In this document: positions 54,651 to 64,000 of the stretch, one piece after another
Position numbering within the stretch: position 1 is the first letter of the stretch
Layout: each line of letters starts with the position of its first letter
DNA from: Yponomeuta sedellus
Taxonomy: Eukaryota > Arthropoda > Insecta > Lepidoptera > Yponomeutidae
DNA: 64,000 bases
Reading direction: 5' to 3'
Assembly (NCBI GenBank): GCA_934045075.1
Contig: OW203750.1
Coordinates: 6,157,410-6,221,409 of the forward strand
Made by a program: the position numbers and the translations under genes
Notes under the pieces: model-generated
The model's database searches: none
What the model was told of the DNA's origin: nothing
The model's input: only the letters and a program-made list of their open reading frames with translations

Positions 54651-55165
54651 GTTAGCGCCCCTATAAGCGCCTTTCTTAAATTTAATTTCCGCTCGTCAAA
54701 ATTCATGTTGGGTGCCTACTACCTAGGTAGGTATAGTTTGTTAAAAAGTGTAGAATTTAAAGAGTAAGGTTTCGCTCAGACTTTTTGTCTGTGTTACATA
54801 ATTTCTTGCAGTTAAAAGCATTATAAAAATAAAAAATAGAGTCATTACATTAAAAGGATGTATCTATTGTGCTTAATCAAAGATAGTAAATGGTCTTAAT
54901 TTTCGATAATACCAATAATAAAGTTTCTCTTCCGGTTTCTTGAATTTTTTGACAAAGTGGTAGTCTATTGAAGGTGACACAGAATAATGTGAATGAAATA
55001 AAATTGATTTACCTGCATATGTTCGCGTGATATATATTACACGTAAAAATTGTAAAAAACAAACATTTTGCAATAAGTGTGTTATTATTACATAAAATAC
55101 TATTGAAATGATGTTCATTTAAATTGTCTTCCTTTTACATTAGGCTATTTAAACAGAATTTAAAG
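54651..55165. other. Intergenic, nothing recognised
   Basis: AT-rich. The short open frame at 54873-55118 (minus) has no support. Confidence 0.3.
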
Positions 55166-55168
55166 ACA

Positions 55169-55700
55169 TTGTGTTTTTAGGGTTCCGTACCTCAAAAGGA
55201 AAAAACGGAACCCTTATAGGATCACTTTGTTGTCCGTCTGTCCGTCCGTCCGTCCGTCTGTCAAGACCCTTTTTCTCAGGAACGCGTGGAGGTATGAAGC
55301 TGAAATTTATATCAATTACTCAGGTCTACTGTCCCTTGAAGCTGTGAAAAAATCAAACTTCTAAGCCAACGCAATCAAAAGATACAGCCGTTTATGCCGC
55401 AAATTTTCGACACTTGCAAGGGAATCAAAACCTACAGGGTGCTTCCCGTGAACTCAGAATCTTGAAATTTGGTACGAAGCAACGTCTTATAGCATAGATA
55501 AAGGAAAAATTACGAAAACCATACATTTTTAGTTAAATCACATAATATATTTTTTTTTAATAATTTTAAACTTACTACCCATTTCCTCATAAACGCGTAG
55601 AGGTATTAAATTGAAATTCATACCAAATACTCAGGTCTATAATACAGGTTTGTACGGAACCCTCGGTGCGCGAGTCTGACTCGCACTTGGCCGGTTTTTT
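55169..55700 (+). repeat. Lepidoptera-type interspersed repeat with (GTCC)n
   Basis: Starts AGGGTTCCGTACCTCAAAAG GAAAAAACGGAACCCT (itself a hairpin), contains GTCCGTCCGTCCGTC and ends CGAGTCTGACTCGCACTTGG CCGG. A fragment of the same end is at 37050-37080. This repeat type is familiar from many moth and butterfly sequences. Confidence 0.75.
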
Positions 55701-56064
55701 TTATAAATAAGATTGCGCGACCGTAATTAAAAAAAAGTAAAAAATAAATACAATAAAAAAACCATTTTTATTATGATTATACTCAAGTTCCGAATAAAAT
55801 ATTCAATACTAAGTATTTCCGTTTATTTACATTCCATATTTAGGCCAATTACTTGATAAAGCGTAAGATAATTGTAATCTAACTCCTGTTCAACATCAAT
55901 AATAAGTACTTTATCAATGTGTTATCTTTACAATATCGTTTATTCACGTTACCTAATTGAAACCTTACTGATATGCCTAGAGAAAACGTTACTTAACTAC
56001 AATTTTGCAATCACAGGAATGAAAATCGAATATAAACTCAGGTAAAGATAAAACGCTCGAAGCC

Positions 56065-56250
56065 CCGGCTGCCTGAGTGAACTTAAACGATCACGAATGT
56101 TAAGCAACATAGGGCGCGTTCAGTGCATGAATAGGTGACCGTCTATGACTAACGCTAGTGGCATTTTTCCGAGCGGTTCCGTGCTTCGCAAGGCACGTTA
56201 AGCAGTTGGTGCCGGCCGCCTTCGATAGATGACAGTCGTTAAGCCGTCGT
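56065..56250 (+). repeat. 5S rRNA-derived SINE with 5S-like head
   Basis: GATCACGAATGTTAAGCAAC ATAGGGCGCGTTCAGTGCAT GAATAGGTGACCGTC parallels 5S rRNA through box A, the intermediate element and box C. The family body (TTCCGTGCTTCGCAAGGCAC) follows and is truncated. Confidence 0.82.
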
Positions 56251-56261
56251 TAATAAGTCGT

Positions 56262-56281
56262 ATATATATATATATATATAT
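56262..56281. repeat. (TA)n microsatellite
   Basis: About 10 dinucleotide units directly after a truncated 5S-derived SINE. 56285-56515 is AT-rich without a feature. Confidence 0.9.
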
Positions 56282-56520
56282 CTGTAAATACGTAAAGATT
56301 ACTTTTAATTAGTACCTAATTTTACACAGCAATGTTCTACAATTTCAATACAGATACAATAATATTATTTAATCTACAGTTTTAAAGCTGGTTAGGTTCT
56401 AGTGGAAAATCTAGTACATTATCAAATCATAAAAAACAGCTCTTATTAATATTGGTATATAATTTACACAATAAATACAAACATTTCATGGAAAAATGCT
56501 TATGGAATTACAACGTTGAT

Positions 56521-56770
56521 TCCTAGACCTATGTAGAGGCAAAAAATTCCTCCCATGCCGGGATTCGAACCCGCGACCTCTGGCTATCCGTGCCAGCGCT
56601 CTTTCCAACAGAGCTAATGGGCGACTCACCGGCATCGGTGAAATTTGGAACCTCGTACGTAATACAGAGAATATTGTAAAGAGGTTCCAAATTTCACTGA
56701 TGTTTTTTAGCCTCTAAATAAGTTTTTAAAATTGTCCTTAGCACGGGTTAGTGCATTAAAAATAATATAA
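56521..56770. repeat. Internal-tRNA SINE, inverted dimer
   Basis: A minus copy (56521-56655) meets a plus-strand leader and tail (56656-56770) lacking the tRNA core. Confidence 0.8.
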
Positions 56771-56962
56771 CGTTATTTCCTCACAAATTCTCTCTAGTTT
56801 TCAATCACTTTCAAGACAAGTGCCCTCACCTTTTACAATAGCGGGTACCTATTAGCTTACACCCTATATAATTAAATCCAAATTAATTTTTATCGTGCTA
56901 TTATGCGAAGGTTAAGCCTGGTGGTAATAATGTAACAACAAAGTAGCAAAACTTAACTAATT

Positions 56963-57118
56963 TATAAAAACCCATTTAGAGGCTAAAAATTCCACCCATG
57001 CCGGGATTCGAACCCTCTGGCTATCCGTGCCAGCGCTCTTTCCAACTGAGCTAATAGGCGACTCACCAGCATCAGTGAAATTTCGAACCTCTTTACAATA
57101 TTCTCTGTATTACGTAAC
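56963..57118 (-). repeat. Internal-tRNA SINE, minus copy
   Basis: The core has a deletion across the T arm (GAACCCTCTGGC). The tail and leader are typical. Confidence 0.78.
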
Positions 57119-57186
57119 TGATTTATTTATTCATTCGTGTATATGTTACAGTCAGAAGTCTTAAACGGTCAACACTAGTTTTGACT

Positions 57187-57368
57187 GTTTCGACGACCTC
57201 TGTGGCGTAGCGGTACCGCTGTAGGCTGGGAACAAAAAAAACCCCAGGTCTTCGATGTTTACATGATTGTGATGTCGTTGTTTCTGGTTCCCACGACACA
57301 GGGTATCCTAGTGTGGGGCCAGAAGCAATGTATGTGCCTGTATGTAAATGTTATGTAAAGGTAAATGT
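57187..57368 (+). repeat. tRNA-Gly-like SINE
   Basis: Head CGACCTCTGTGGCGTAGCGG (truncated), body TTCCCACGACACAGGGTATC, end GTGCCTGTATGTAAATG. It sits between two copies of a 70-bp sequence (57116-57186 and 57370-57440). Confidence 0.82.
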
Positions 57369-57396
57369 TTAACTGATTTATTTATTCATTCGTGTA

Positions 57397-57748
57397 TATG
57401 TTACAGTCAGAAGTCTTAAACGGTCAAAACTAGTTTTGACTTAAATTTAGTCAAAACCGGTTTTGACTGCAGAAAAATAAAGGAAAATTCTAATATGTAT
57501 CCATCAATGTCGAGTTGGTGTTCGGTCTTACATGTTCAACCTAACACGCTCCGCTACGCTACGCGCTTCGTCGCACCTATATTTTTGCTGTCGCAGATTG
57601 AGTGATGCATCACAATATTATAAGGTATTTTTACCATTTGGTATTTCAAATGTAAGCTTTGGACAAAATTACTTTTGACTGATTTTGGCAGCCTAACTAG
57701 TTTTCATCTAGGGTTTTGACCGTTTAAGAGTTTTGACTGTAACATGTA
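57397..57748. mobile_element. Inverted-repeat element
   Basis: Ends GTTACAGTCAGAAGTCTTAA ACGGTCAAAAC and GTTTTGACCGTTTAAGAGTT TTGACTGTAAC. The left end is duplicated at 57140-57186 because of the SINE insertion. Confidence 0.78.
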
Positions 57749-57865
57749 CATTTCCATTTTAGCGTAGAAATGCTACAAATTCTAACATGACGTTTACTAT
57801 TTTGGGAATGTCATAATACTTGTTCGTTTTTGGGGAATCCATAGACAATAAATACTTACATTGAT

Positions 57866-58010
57866 TAAAACTGTTTTTATACGGATTTATGCTCGTTTAT
57901 TACATTTTTACAATTTTCCAACGTTTCGGCACTTTTTCAGGTGCCGAAACGTTGGAAAATTGTAATAAACAAGCATTAATCCGTAACAAAGTTTTAATTA
58001 TGTCTACTGC
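57866..58010. mobile_element. Foldback element, family of 22905-23025
   Basis: Arms ATTAAAACTGTTTTTATACG / GTTTTAATTAT with an inner CCAACGTTTCGGCAC palindrome. Confidence 0.75.
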
Positions 58011-58179
58011 TCGTGATAACCTTAGAAAATACTATACTTACATTGAGTAAGTAACTTTGTAAAATTCTCAACTAACTATGCAGATAGGAACCATTTTGCA
58101 GAAAGGCCGTGTTTAGCTTAACCTTCTTGATACTGCTTTTGAAAATAACAATAGAATACCATTGTTATTGTCAAGCTCA

Positions 58180-58485
58180 CGATTAAGTAGGTTAAGGCGC
58201 TATGCGGTGCTTACTACCGCCGCCAATGGAATAATCATTACTTACAGTGCTACACAAGAAATAAGTCTCGCGGATGTACCTGCGCCGATGACCAAATTTT
58301 TGATGTGCGGCAAGTTTATCGGCCAATCAGATAGTTTCATTTTTAGGGCAAGCCGCGCGCCTTTGTTGGTATTGGTTGATTCAACGTCATCGGTGCAGGT
58401 GACTATTAGTTTGGAAATATTAGCGTGAGCGAAATAGGTAGCGCTACTGCGGCAATCAATTCTGCACCTTAACCGTATCGGTTAA
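58180..58485. other. GC-rich block with weak inverted ends
   Basis: Starts AGGTTAAGGCGCTATG and ends CTGCACCTTAACC. Possibly a decayed element. The open frame across it has no recognised domain. Confidence 0.35.
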
Positions 58486-58861
58486 AGATCATGTTGAATG
58501 TACTTATAGCTTCGGGTACTTTCGTTACACTTCTTCCTAGTCTGCGCGAACGTAGATTCCCGAAGGGACTTTTATGATGTGTACTTTACAAACTGTTTAC
58601 TGTATTTAATATTGTAAAGTACAGTTTAATGTACTTTACAATACGTTTTTTTTTAAAGCTAAGTTATAAGTCTCTACTGTGTCAATTTTTAGAATATTCA
58701 GTGTAGAGTGTGAACCTACTAGGATCAACAACTCAGGACTTTCATACTTTTTCCACAAAACGGCCGTTTTTGGTAAAACTGCTCTAAATTCCTAGGTTAT
58801 TTTCAGTATATTTCTAAAAATAGCTACTTTATTAAAATTAGATTAGATTACTTTATTAATA

Positions 58862-59027
58862 ATATAAAAATGAATCGCTGAATGTGTTGGTGAGCGCAAA
58901 TATCGACAGTAGCTAAACCGATTTCGCTAATTCTTTCTTTATAATATTCATTGAAGTACGAGGATGGTTCTTACTTGGAAAAAAAAGAATCACCTGTTAG
59001 GCGGTACGAAGTTTGCTGGGTCAGCTA
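58862..59027 (+). mobile_element. Helitron-like non-autonomous element
   Basis: Starts ATAAAAATGAATCGCTGAAT GTG and ends GGTACGAAGTTTGCTGGGTC AGCTAA, matching 20583-20752 in reverse. Confidence 0.6.
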
Positions 59028-59090
59028 ATAATAATAAAATTACATGTCAATGTTTCATTATAAAATTAGTTAAAATAATAGTACATTATA

Positions 59091-59206
59091 TGATATAAGT
59101 GCGGTAAGTTGAAAATTACAGCCGAAGCGCGATATTACTAGCCCGAGCCATCGGCGAGGGCTATAAGGAAGCAGAGGCTGTAATTTTCAAAGCGCACGTA
59201 TGTCAT
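59091..59206. repeat. Short inverted-repeat element with GC-rich core
   Basis: Arms TTGAAAATTACAGCC / GGCTGTAATTTTCAA inside ATATAAGTGCG / CGCACGTATGT. The core is GCCCGAGCCATCGGCGAGGGC. Confidence 0.75.
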
Positions 59207-59563
59207 ACGACGTTTTATAACATATTTACGAGGAAATTAATAAAACTCTGACTTTGTTATCATCACTAAAGTAGAGCCAATTTAATAGGCCACATTTGCC
59301 ATGTGTCAGTTTTAGCTTCATAATGAGGTGAACTGCTAAAAGACATCGATTAAATCGAATAATTCGATACGGACTTCAAACATTTATGAATCGAATGCAG
59401 TTATTGTGAAAGAGTACGTATAGGTACTGTAATTTTAATTGAGTTCCATCGAAAATCAAATCAAATAAACAATTATTAATCAAATACCTGTCCCATCATT
59501 GTCTAACCAAAATTTATAAAACAAAATAAGACACGTATATAGTTTAACCAAGAAAAACTGCAT

Positions 59564-60100
59564 TTATTCACTAGAACTAATAGAACTATAACGAGTGTTG
59601 TCATCGTCATCACTGCTGTCCGCTCCCAAAGATATAATAAATTGTTCTTCGATAATGTTGTCTATTCTCACATCTCGTTCAAAATCATCGAAAATTATTT
59701 TCTTTGTTTTCTCGACGACTTTTCTCCAGTCTTCTGAAGTGACTGCTGCACATGCAGTTTGTAGCAGAACCATCATTTTTGCAGTACTGAAGGGTGGCTC
59801 AGTATTGTTACGCGCAGCATGACCCTTTTGTTTGTGCCCAAATAAGCTCGATAGCGTTATACTGGCAGTGGTAAGGTGGCAATCGAATAACTTCGTGTCC
59901 ATGCTCTAGTGCTATTTCATCAATTACATAGCAAGGCTTGGATGGCTTGTTTGCTTTTACCAAATTCAACAACTCAGCTTTCAATAAAGGTGGACTTGCA
60001 TCCACATTTTTTTTTCCAGCCACGAGACAATTTCATGCTTTTTATTTGCTTGAGTTGGTGGTTTATCAACTTGTACAAAGTTTGGACCTGGAACGAACAT
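59564..60100 (-). pseudogene. IS630/Tc1-type (DDE_3) transposase, C-terminal remnant
   Basis: The minus strand encodes the end of a transposase in three frames: a first part (FVQVDKPPTQANKK, from about 60100), a second (LKAELLNLVKANKPS, then LPPYHCQYNAIELIWAQTKG with the last catalytic Glu; 60023-59808) and a third (SEDWRKVVEKTKKIIFDDF to an Asp/Ser tail; to 59564). Frame breaks fall in the A run near 60010-60020 and near 59810-59830. The N-terminal two-thirds is absent. Confidence 0.8.
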
Positions 60101-61896
60101 TATGGACAAGCTCTAGTGTTGCCAAGAACATCCTACGAGTTTTTTTTTGCCTAAAAGTGTAATAATATTATAGTGAAACGAGAAACAATAAAATATTTAC
60201 AAGATAAATCGTCTAAAAATTAACACTCAAACGAAAAAGATATTTATAAAACACAACAAATATTTCACTTTGACCTTCTACAAAGGATTACCTGCGTTAA
60301 CAAGTTGTTTTCGGATACATAAAATGAAAAAACGTTAGACCTGGCTGAACGGACGAAAGTCCTTTGCCTATTCTGCTATCAGCAGAAAAACAAGATAAAA
60401 AAAATGAAACTGATTTTGTCTTTATTCAATTATTTTTTTATTTTTTATATTATTGAAAGATAATATAATAATGAAAACAAAACTCTTGAGAAACATTACG
60501 CATAGGCCAAAAAAAAAATTAAAGTTTTATTACGATACAGGTCTTGTATGGACACCTGTATAATAATATAACTTTTTAATCATAACGATACACCTATACA
60601 ACCTCCAGCTGGACCAAGAAGGTTGAACCTCTACTTAAAAAAAAAGGTTTCAATGAACGAGTCCGCGCCGACGCAACACGCATGCGCAATCGATGTTAGC
60701 GCCTTGGCGCCAATATTTAACATTTAAAAAAACTTTTTAATATAAACAAAGTTTGGTTCTGTTTTTATGTAAGTATTATAGTATGAGAGTAGATAAAGTA
60801 GTGTATGACACTACATATCTTGGTCTTATAACAATCGTGTGATACTATAAACTCGCCTACAGTTCATTTCTTTAAAATACACTAGTGTTATAAGAATTCT
60901 TATTATGCAACGGTACCTATCTTAAACTACTATTTTCCCTTCTCATGCTAAAAAAGTTCGTCTTTATGTGATGCATACTAGTTGTACAATCTACTAATAA
61001 AATAATCACAATATGGAATGATGTATGGCGATACATTCCTTTACTTAGGTAATCATTGCATTTAATACAACTTTTTCACTGATGATTCCTTCGATTTTTA
61101 CAGTAACATCCCTAGTTTTTAAAAACAAAAAGGGTTGACCGACATAACCTTGTGATGAAGTTCAGTTTTTTAGGACAAACATTGTATATTAAGTTTAGAA
61201 TGGTTTATTAGTCAAAGTAAATTGTAATAATGCCTTCTTATGACATTATTACAATAAATATGTATTATTAACTGAAGAAAGTGAAGCAATTGTGCAGTTC
61301 TAATTTTGAAAAACTAAATAATATTGTGTGCCCTGCGTTACAAGGTTACGTTGACGAATTTCGATGAAGTGTCAAATGTGACCTATTAAATTGGCTTTAC
61401 TGTACTTGACGACATTTTCAAATAAAAACAATACAATACATCGAAAAGAAAAAGCGCGCGGATTTATTTTTACTTGTCCACAAATAAACGATGCGCGCGC
61501 ATCAACTTTTTTTTTTTAGGCAAAGGTACAAAAACAGCCAGTATTACTAATAAAGTAAATTAATCTTTTTGTGTTTTTGTTACAGATAAATGGTTGTAAT
61601 TTGTTGTCAAATATATTAAATTAAAGAATTAAATGTTTATTTGTTATATTTTATTTCCCAGAGTTAATTTTATTCATAAAATATTGACCACTTTCTTGAC
61701 ATAAAACCTCTTTGCTAAGATTTTTAAAAGTATCTTTCATTTTTAGACGGAGTATCTTAAAACTTTATTTAAAAAAAACACGTGCCTTTTACATTACATT
61801 GTCGCACAAGTACGTAATGAGATACATTACTATATTGAAATTGGTGTAATTACAACCACTTTACGAGCAAATATGTTATAATACTTATAATAGTAC
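60101..61896. other. Long AT-rich intergenic stretch
   Basis: No gene, no array and no recognised element. CpG-richer points near 60660-60720 and 61440-61500 have no motif that I can name. Confidence 0.3.
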
Positions 61897-62021
61897 ATTA
61901 CACAACTAGGGTGGTAATACAAAGAAAGGCCGAGATCGTAGAAGTTTGCGGCCCGAGCTGCAAGCGAGGGACGTAAATATGCGATCGAGAGCTTTCTTTA
62001 TTACCTCCCGTGTTGTGTACA
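61897..62021. repeat. Short inverted-repeat element with GC-rich core
   Basis: Arms ACACAACTAGGGTGGTAATA CAAAGAAAG and its near inverse. The core is GCCCGAGCTGCAAGCGAGGG. Confidence 0.75.
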
Positions 62022-62211
62022 TATTTTTATGTCTACACTTGGCCAGAAAGCGGCTTTTTCCGTACGCGCAGAGTGCGGAAAAAGCCACTTTATTGCCAGG
62101 TGTGGCATAAAATAAATTACAGTTCAGTTACTAATTATCTGGGTAAAAAAAATCACTTATGTCGTATGGTGCCATCTCAAGAAGACTACGCTTCAGTAAG
62201 ATTTATGTTTT

Positions 62212-62445
62212 CAAAAACCTATTTAGAGGCTAAAAATTCCACCCATGCCGGGATTCGAACCCGCGACCTCTGGCTATCCGTGCCAGCATAGAGAATATTG
62301 TAAAAGAGGTTCGAGATTTCACTGATGCCGGTGAGTCGCCCATTAGCTCAGTTGGAGGTTTGGAATCCCGGCATGGGTGGAATTTTTAGCCTCTAAATAG
62401 GTTTTTAAAATTGTCCTTAGCACGGGTGAGTGCATTAAAAATAAA
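62212..62445. repeat. Internal-tRNA SINE, collapsed inverted dimer
   Basis: A minus core (62212-62288) breaks off at CCGTGCCAGC and is joined to a plus leader, a partial core and a tail (62289-62445). The plus core has lost its anticodon arm. Confidence 0.8.
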
Positions 62446-62637
62446 GATTTGTGATGTTTTACTTTTTCTAAAGACGCGTTATAAAAATAGTTAAGATTTT
62501 TTTCCATTGGCGACGCTAGTTATCAGTTTATCACCCCGTAGGTAGCACCTTAGGGAGGATTTCCTACTCATCAATACAGAGGAATCGACAAAATTTGGAG
62601 AAAACTTGCTTCATATTTGGTTGAACAGCTTTGTATT

Positions 62638-62835
62638 CGACGACCTCTGCGGTGTAGCGGTAGCGCGTCTGCCTACCATGCAAGAGGTCCCGGGTTCGAA
62701 TCCCGGCTGGAAACAAAAAAAAAAGTCCACGTCTTGGATGTTAACATGTTTGTGACGTCGTTGTTTCTAGTTCCCACGACACAGGGTATCCTTGTGTGGG
62801 GCCAGAAGCAATGTATGTGCCTGTATGTAAAATGT
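62638..62835 (+). repeat. tRNA-Gly-like SINE, full head
   Basis: GCGGTGTAGCGGTAGCGCGT CTGCCTACCATGCAAGAGGT CCCGGGTTCGAATCCCGGC resembles tRNA-Gly with A and B boxes. The acceptor stem does not close, and the shared SINE body follows, so it is not a tRNA gene. Confidence 0.82.
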
Positions 62836-63261
62836 TATGTTTGTATTTAGATGACTACTATGCAACTAGCTGTACGCCGCGGTGTTATGCGCTTTTCCAA
62901 TGGGAATAAGATATTTTCCCGCAGTAAAACGTAGCCTGTGTTATGGGGCTTCTAAACGAGGCCGGCAAATATTGGTGTCCCTCTATTACTCACATGTTAG
63001 AGAAAGACGCCAACAGTTGTCGGCCACGTATTGCAGTAAGATATGGCCCGCTTAGAAGCCCCTTGAATCCAGGGTGTCAGCTAACTCCAAACTAAATTTT
63101 ATTGAAATCGCTCCAGCCGTTTAGACGTGAAGAAGTAACAAACATACACACTCACAAACTTTCGCCTTTATAATATTAGTGTGAGGTGAAGTGAGGAGCT
63201 CTTTTCAGGGCGTTCATACTGTAAGTTGCTCTTGTGCTCTGTAAAGGACTCATTGTAATCT

Positions 63262-63672
63262 ATATATATAAAATTCAAAGTCCTGACTGACTCGCTCATC
63301 AACGCCCAGCCCAAGCCGTTCGACCCAGAGAGCTGAAATTTCGCACGGTGGGTCTATATATAATGTAGGCAAGGATTAAGACCGGATTTTTCTAAATTCA
63401 ACCCCTAAGGGTTCCTCATTTTACATGATAACCCCACTCATTTTTGAGATCTTCTTAATTTTTCAGCATAACTACTTCACGGCGAAAAGGATTGCCAAAA
63501 TTTGTATGGGAGTTATAAAGAATGTTGTCTAATTTTCATGAAACTTAAAATAAATACTCTTCAACACAATTGATTGAACACGTGTTTCGCTGTTTTTCTA
63601 AATTTAACCCATAAGGTAGTGAACGGGGTTGCAAAAAAAGTCCACGCGGACGGAGTCGCGGGCAAAAGCTAG
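63262..63672 (+). mobile_element. Helitron, non-autonomous, about 410 bp
   Basis: Starts TCTATATATATAAAATTCAA AGTCC and ends ACGGAGTCGCGGGCAAAAGC TAG before T, with the GGACGGAGTCGCGGGC motif just inside. These are lepidopteran Helitron termini. It contains AGCTGAAATTTCGCACGG. No Rep/helicase coding. Confidence 0.75.
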
Positions 63673-63786
63673 TTCTATTATAATGTTCTGCCGAGTTAAA
63701 CTATTTGACGATGTAGTCACCTAAATTGAATGAAAGAAAATGAATAGCGAATGCAAAAATCCATGAAATTATTATATATTATATGT

Positions 63787-64000
63787 AGGTATAGCTGGTG
63801 CCCGCGACTTCGTCTGCGCAGGATTAGTATTTCGAGTAGTTTATTTTAGCGTGGCGTACAAACGGTTTTGGCAGCGCACGCCAGAATAGCTCGCAGATGT
63901 TAGATTTTTTCTTACTTGACACTTATCGCCATATTTTGGACAATTCACACAATATCCTCATAAATTGTTGCCTATGTGTGATTCTGAAGCTATATTATTG
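63787..64000 (-). mobile_element. Second Helitron-like end, opposite strand, cut by the edge
   Basis: The minus strand reads CGCAGACGAAGTCGCGGGCA CCAGCTA, the same terminal motif. Confidence 0.5.

Noticed and set aside
56065..56140. 5S rRNA gene
   Set aside because: Only the internal promoter half is similar, the ends are missing, and the sequence continues into a dispersed SINE body.
58162..58428. 88-codon plus-strand frame
   Set aside because: No domain; it sits in a block with weak inverted ends and is likely repeat-derived.
62641..62700. tRNA-Gly gene
   Set aside because: The acceptor stem does not close, and the downstream sequence is a SINE body shared with two other loci.

Overview
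The window looks like eukaryotic nuclear DNA from an insect, most likely a moth or butterfly (Lepidoptera). It is AT-rich, its genes are split by GT-AG introns, and it is dense in interspersed repeats: RTE- and Jockey/CR1-type LINE ends, Helitron ends, mariner, copia, and tRNA- and 5S-derived SINEs. The order is inferred from repeat style and protein likeness, not from a database search.

1-20.6 kb, minus strand: the 5' half of the nucleoporin gene Nup98(-96). Eleven coding exons join in consistent phase and encode about 465 residues of FG/GLFG repeat sequence, with the Gle2/Rae1-binding GLEBS segment split over exons 5 and 6. The gene runs off the left edge before the autoproteolytic domain. 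Its introns are full of repeats: a mariner with two nonsense codons, a 262-bp (TATC)n tract, a 50-bp minisatellite, a 69-bp minisatellite that multiplies the exon 9 splice acceptor, MITEs, a SINE-interrupted LINE and several inverted SINE dimers.

20.6-25.4 kb: repeats, then a small minus-strand THAP-domain gene in six exons. Its exon 2/3 junction is out of frame as read.

26.6-34.2 kb: three paralogous genes (two minus, one plus). Each has a short signal-peptide exon, a phase-1 intron and one long exon. They encode secreted, mostly helical proteins sharing a C-x5-C-[PS]-x2-FGFK signature that I do not recognise. Two of the three first introns are GC-AG. This cluster is the best candidate for an undescribed gene family.

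34-47 kb: repeats and a three-exon plus-strand HINT3-like histidine-triad gene (37.2-41.8 kb), whose introns hold a hAT-type element and RTE LINE remnants.

47.5-52.3 kb: a nearly intact, apparently young copia element on the minus strand. Its 206-bp LTRs read as identical, it has a 5-bp target duplication, a half-tRNA-iMet primer site and one frameshift. It sits inside the second copy of a tandemly duplicated inverted-repeat element.

52-64 kb: no cellular gene recognised; MITEs, a 72-73-bp minisatellite inside a terminal-inverted-repeat element, SINEs, Helitron ends and a decayed IS630/Tc1-type transposase.

The clearest signals are the secreted paralog cluster, the amplified splice acceptor and candidate microexon in Nup98, a 5S-rRNA-derived SINE, a SINE with an internal tRNA-like core that repeatedly forms inverted dimers, and four hairpin elements sharing a GC-rich core but not their arms.
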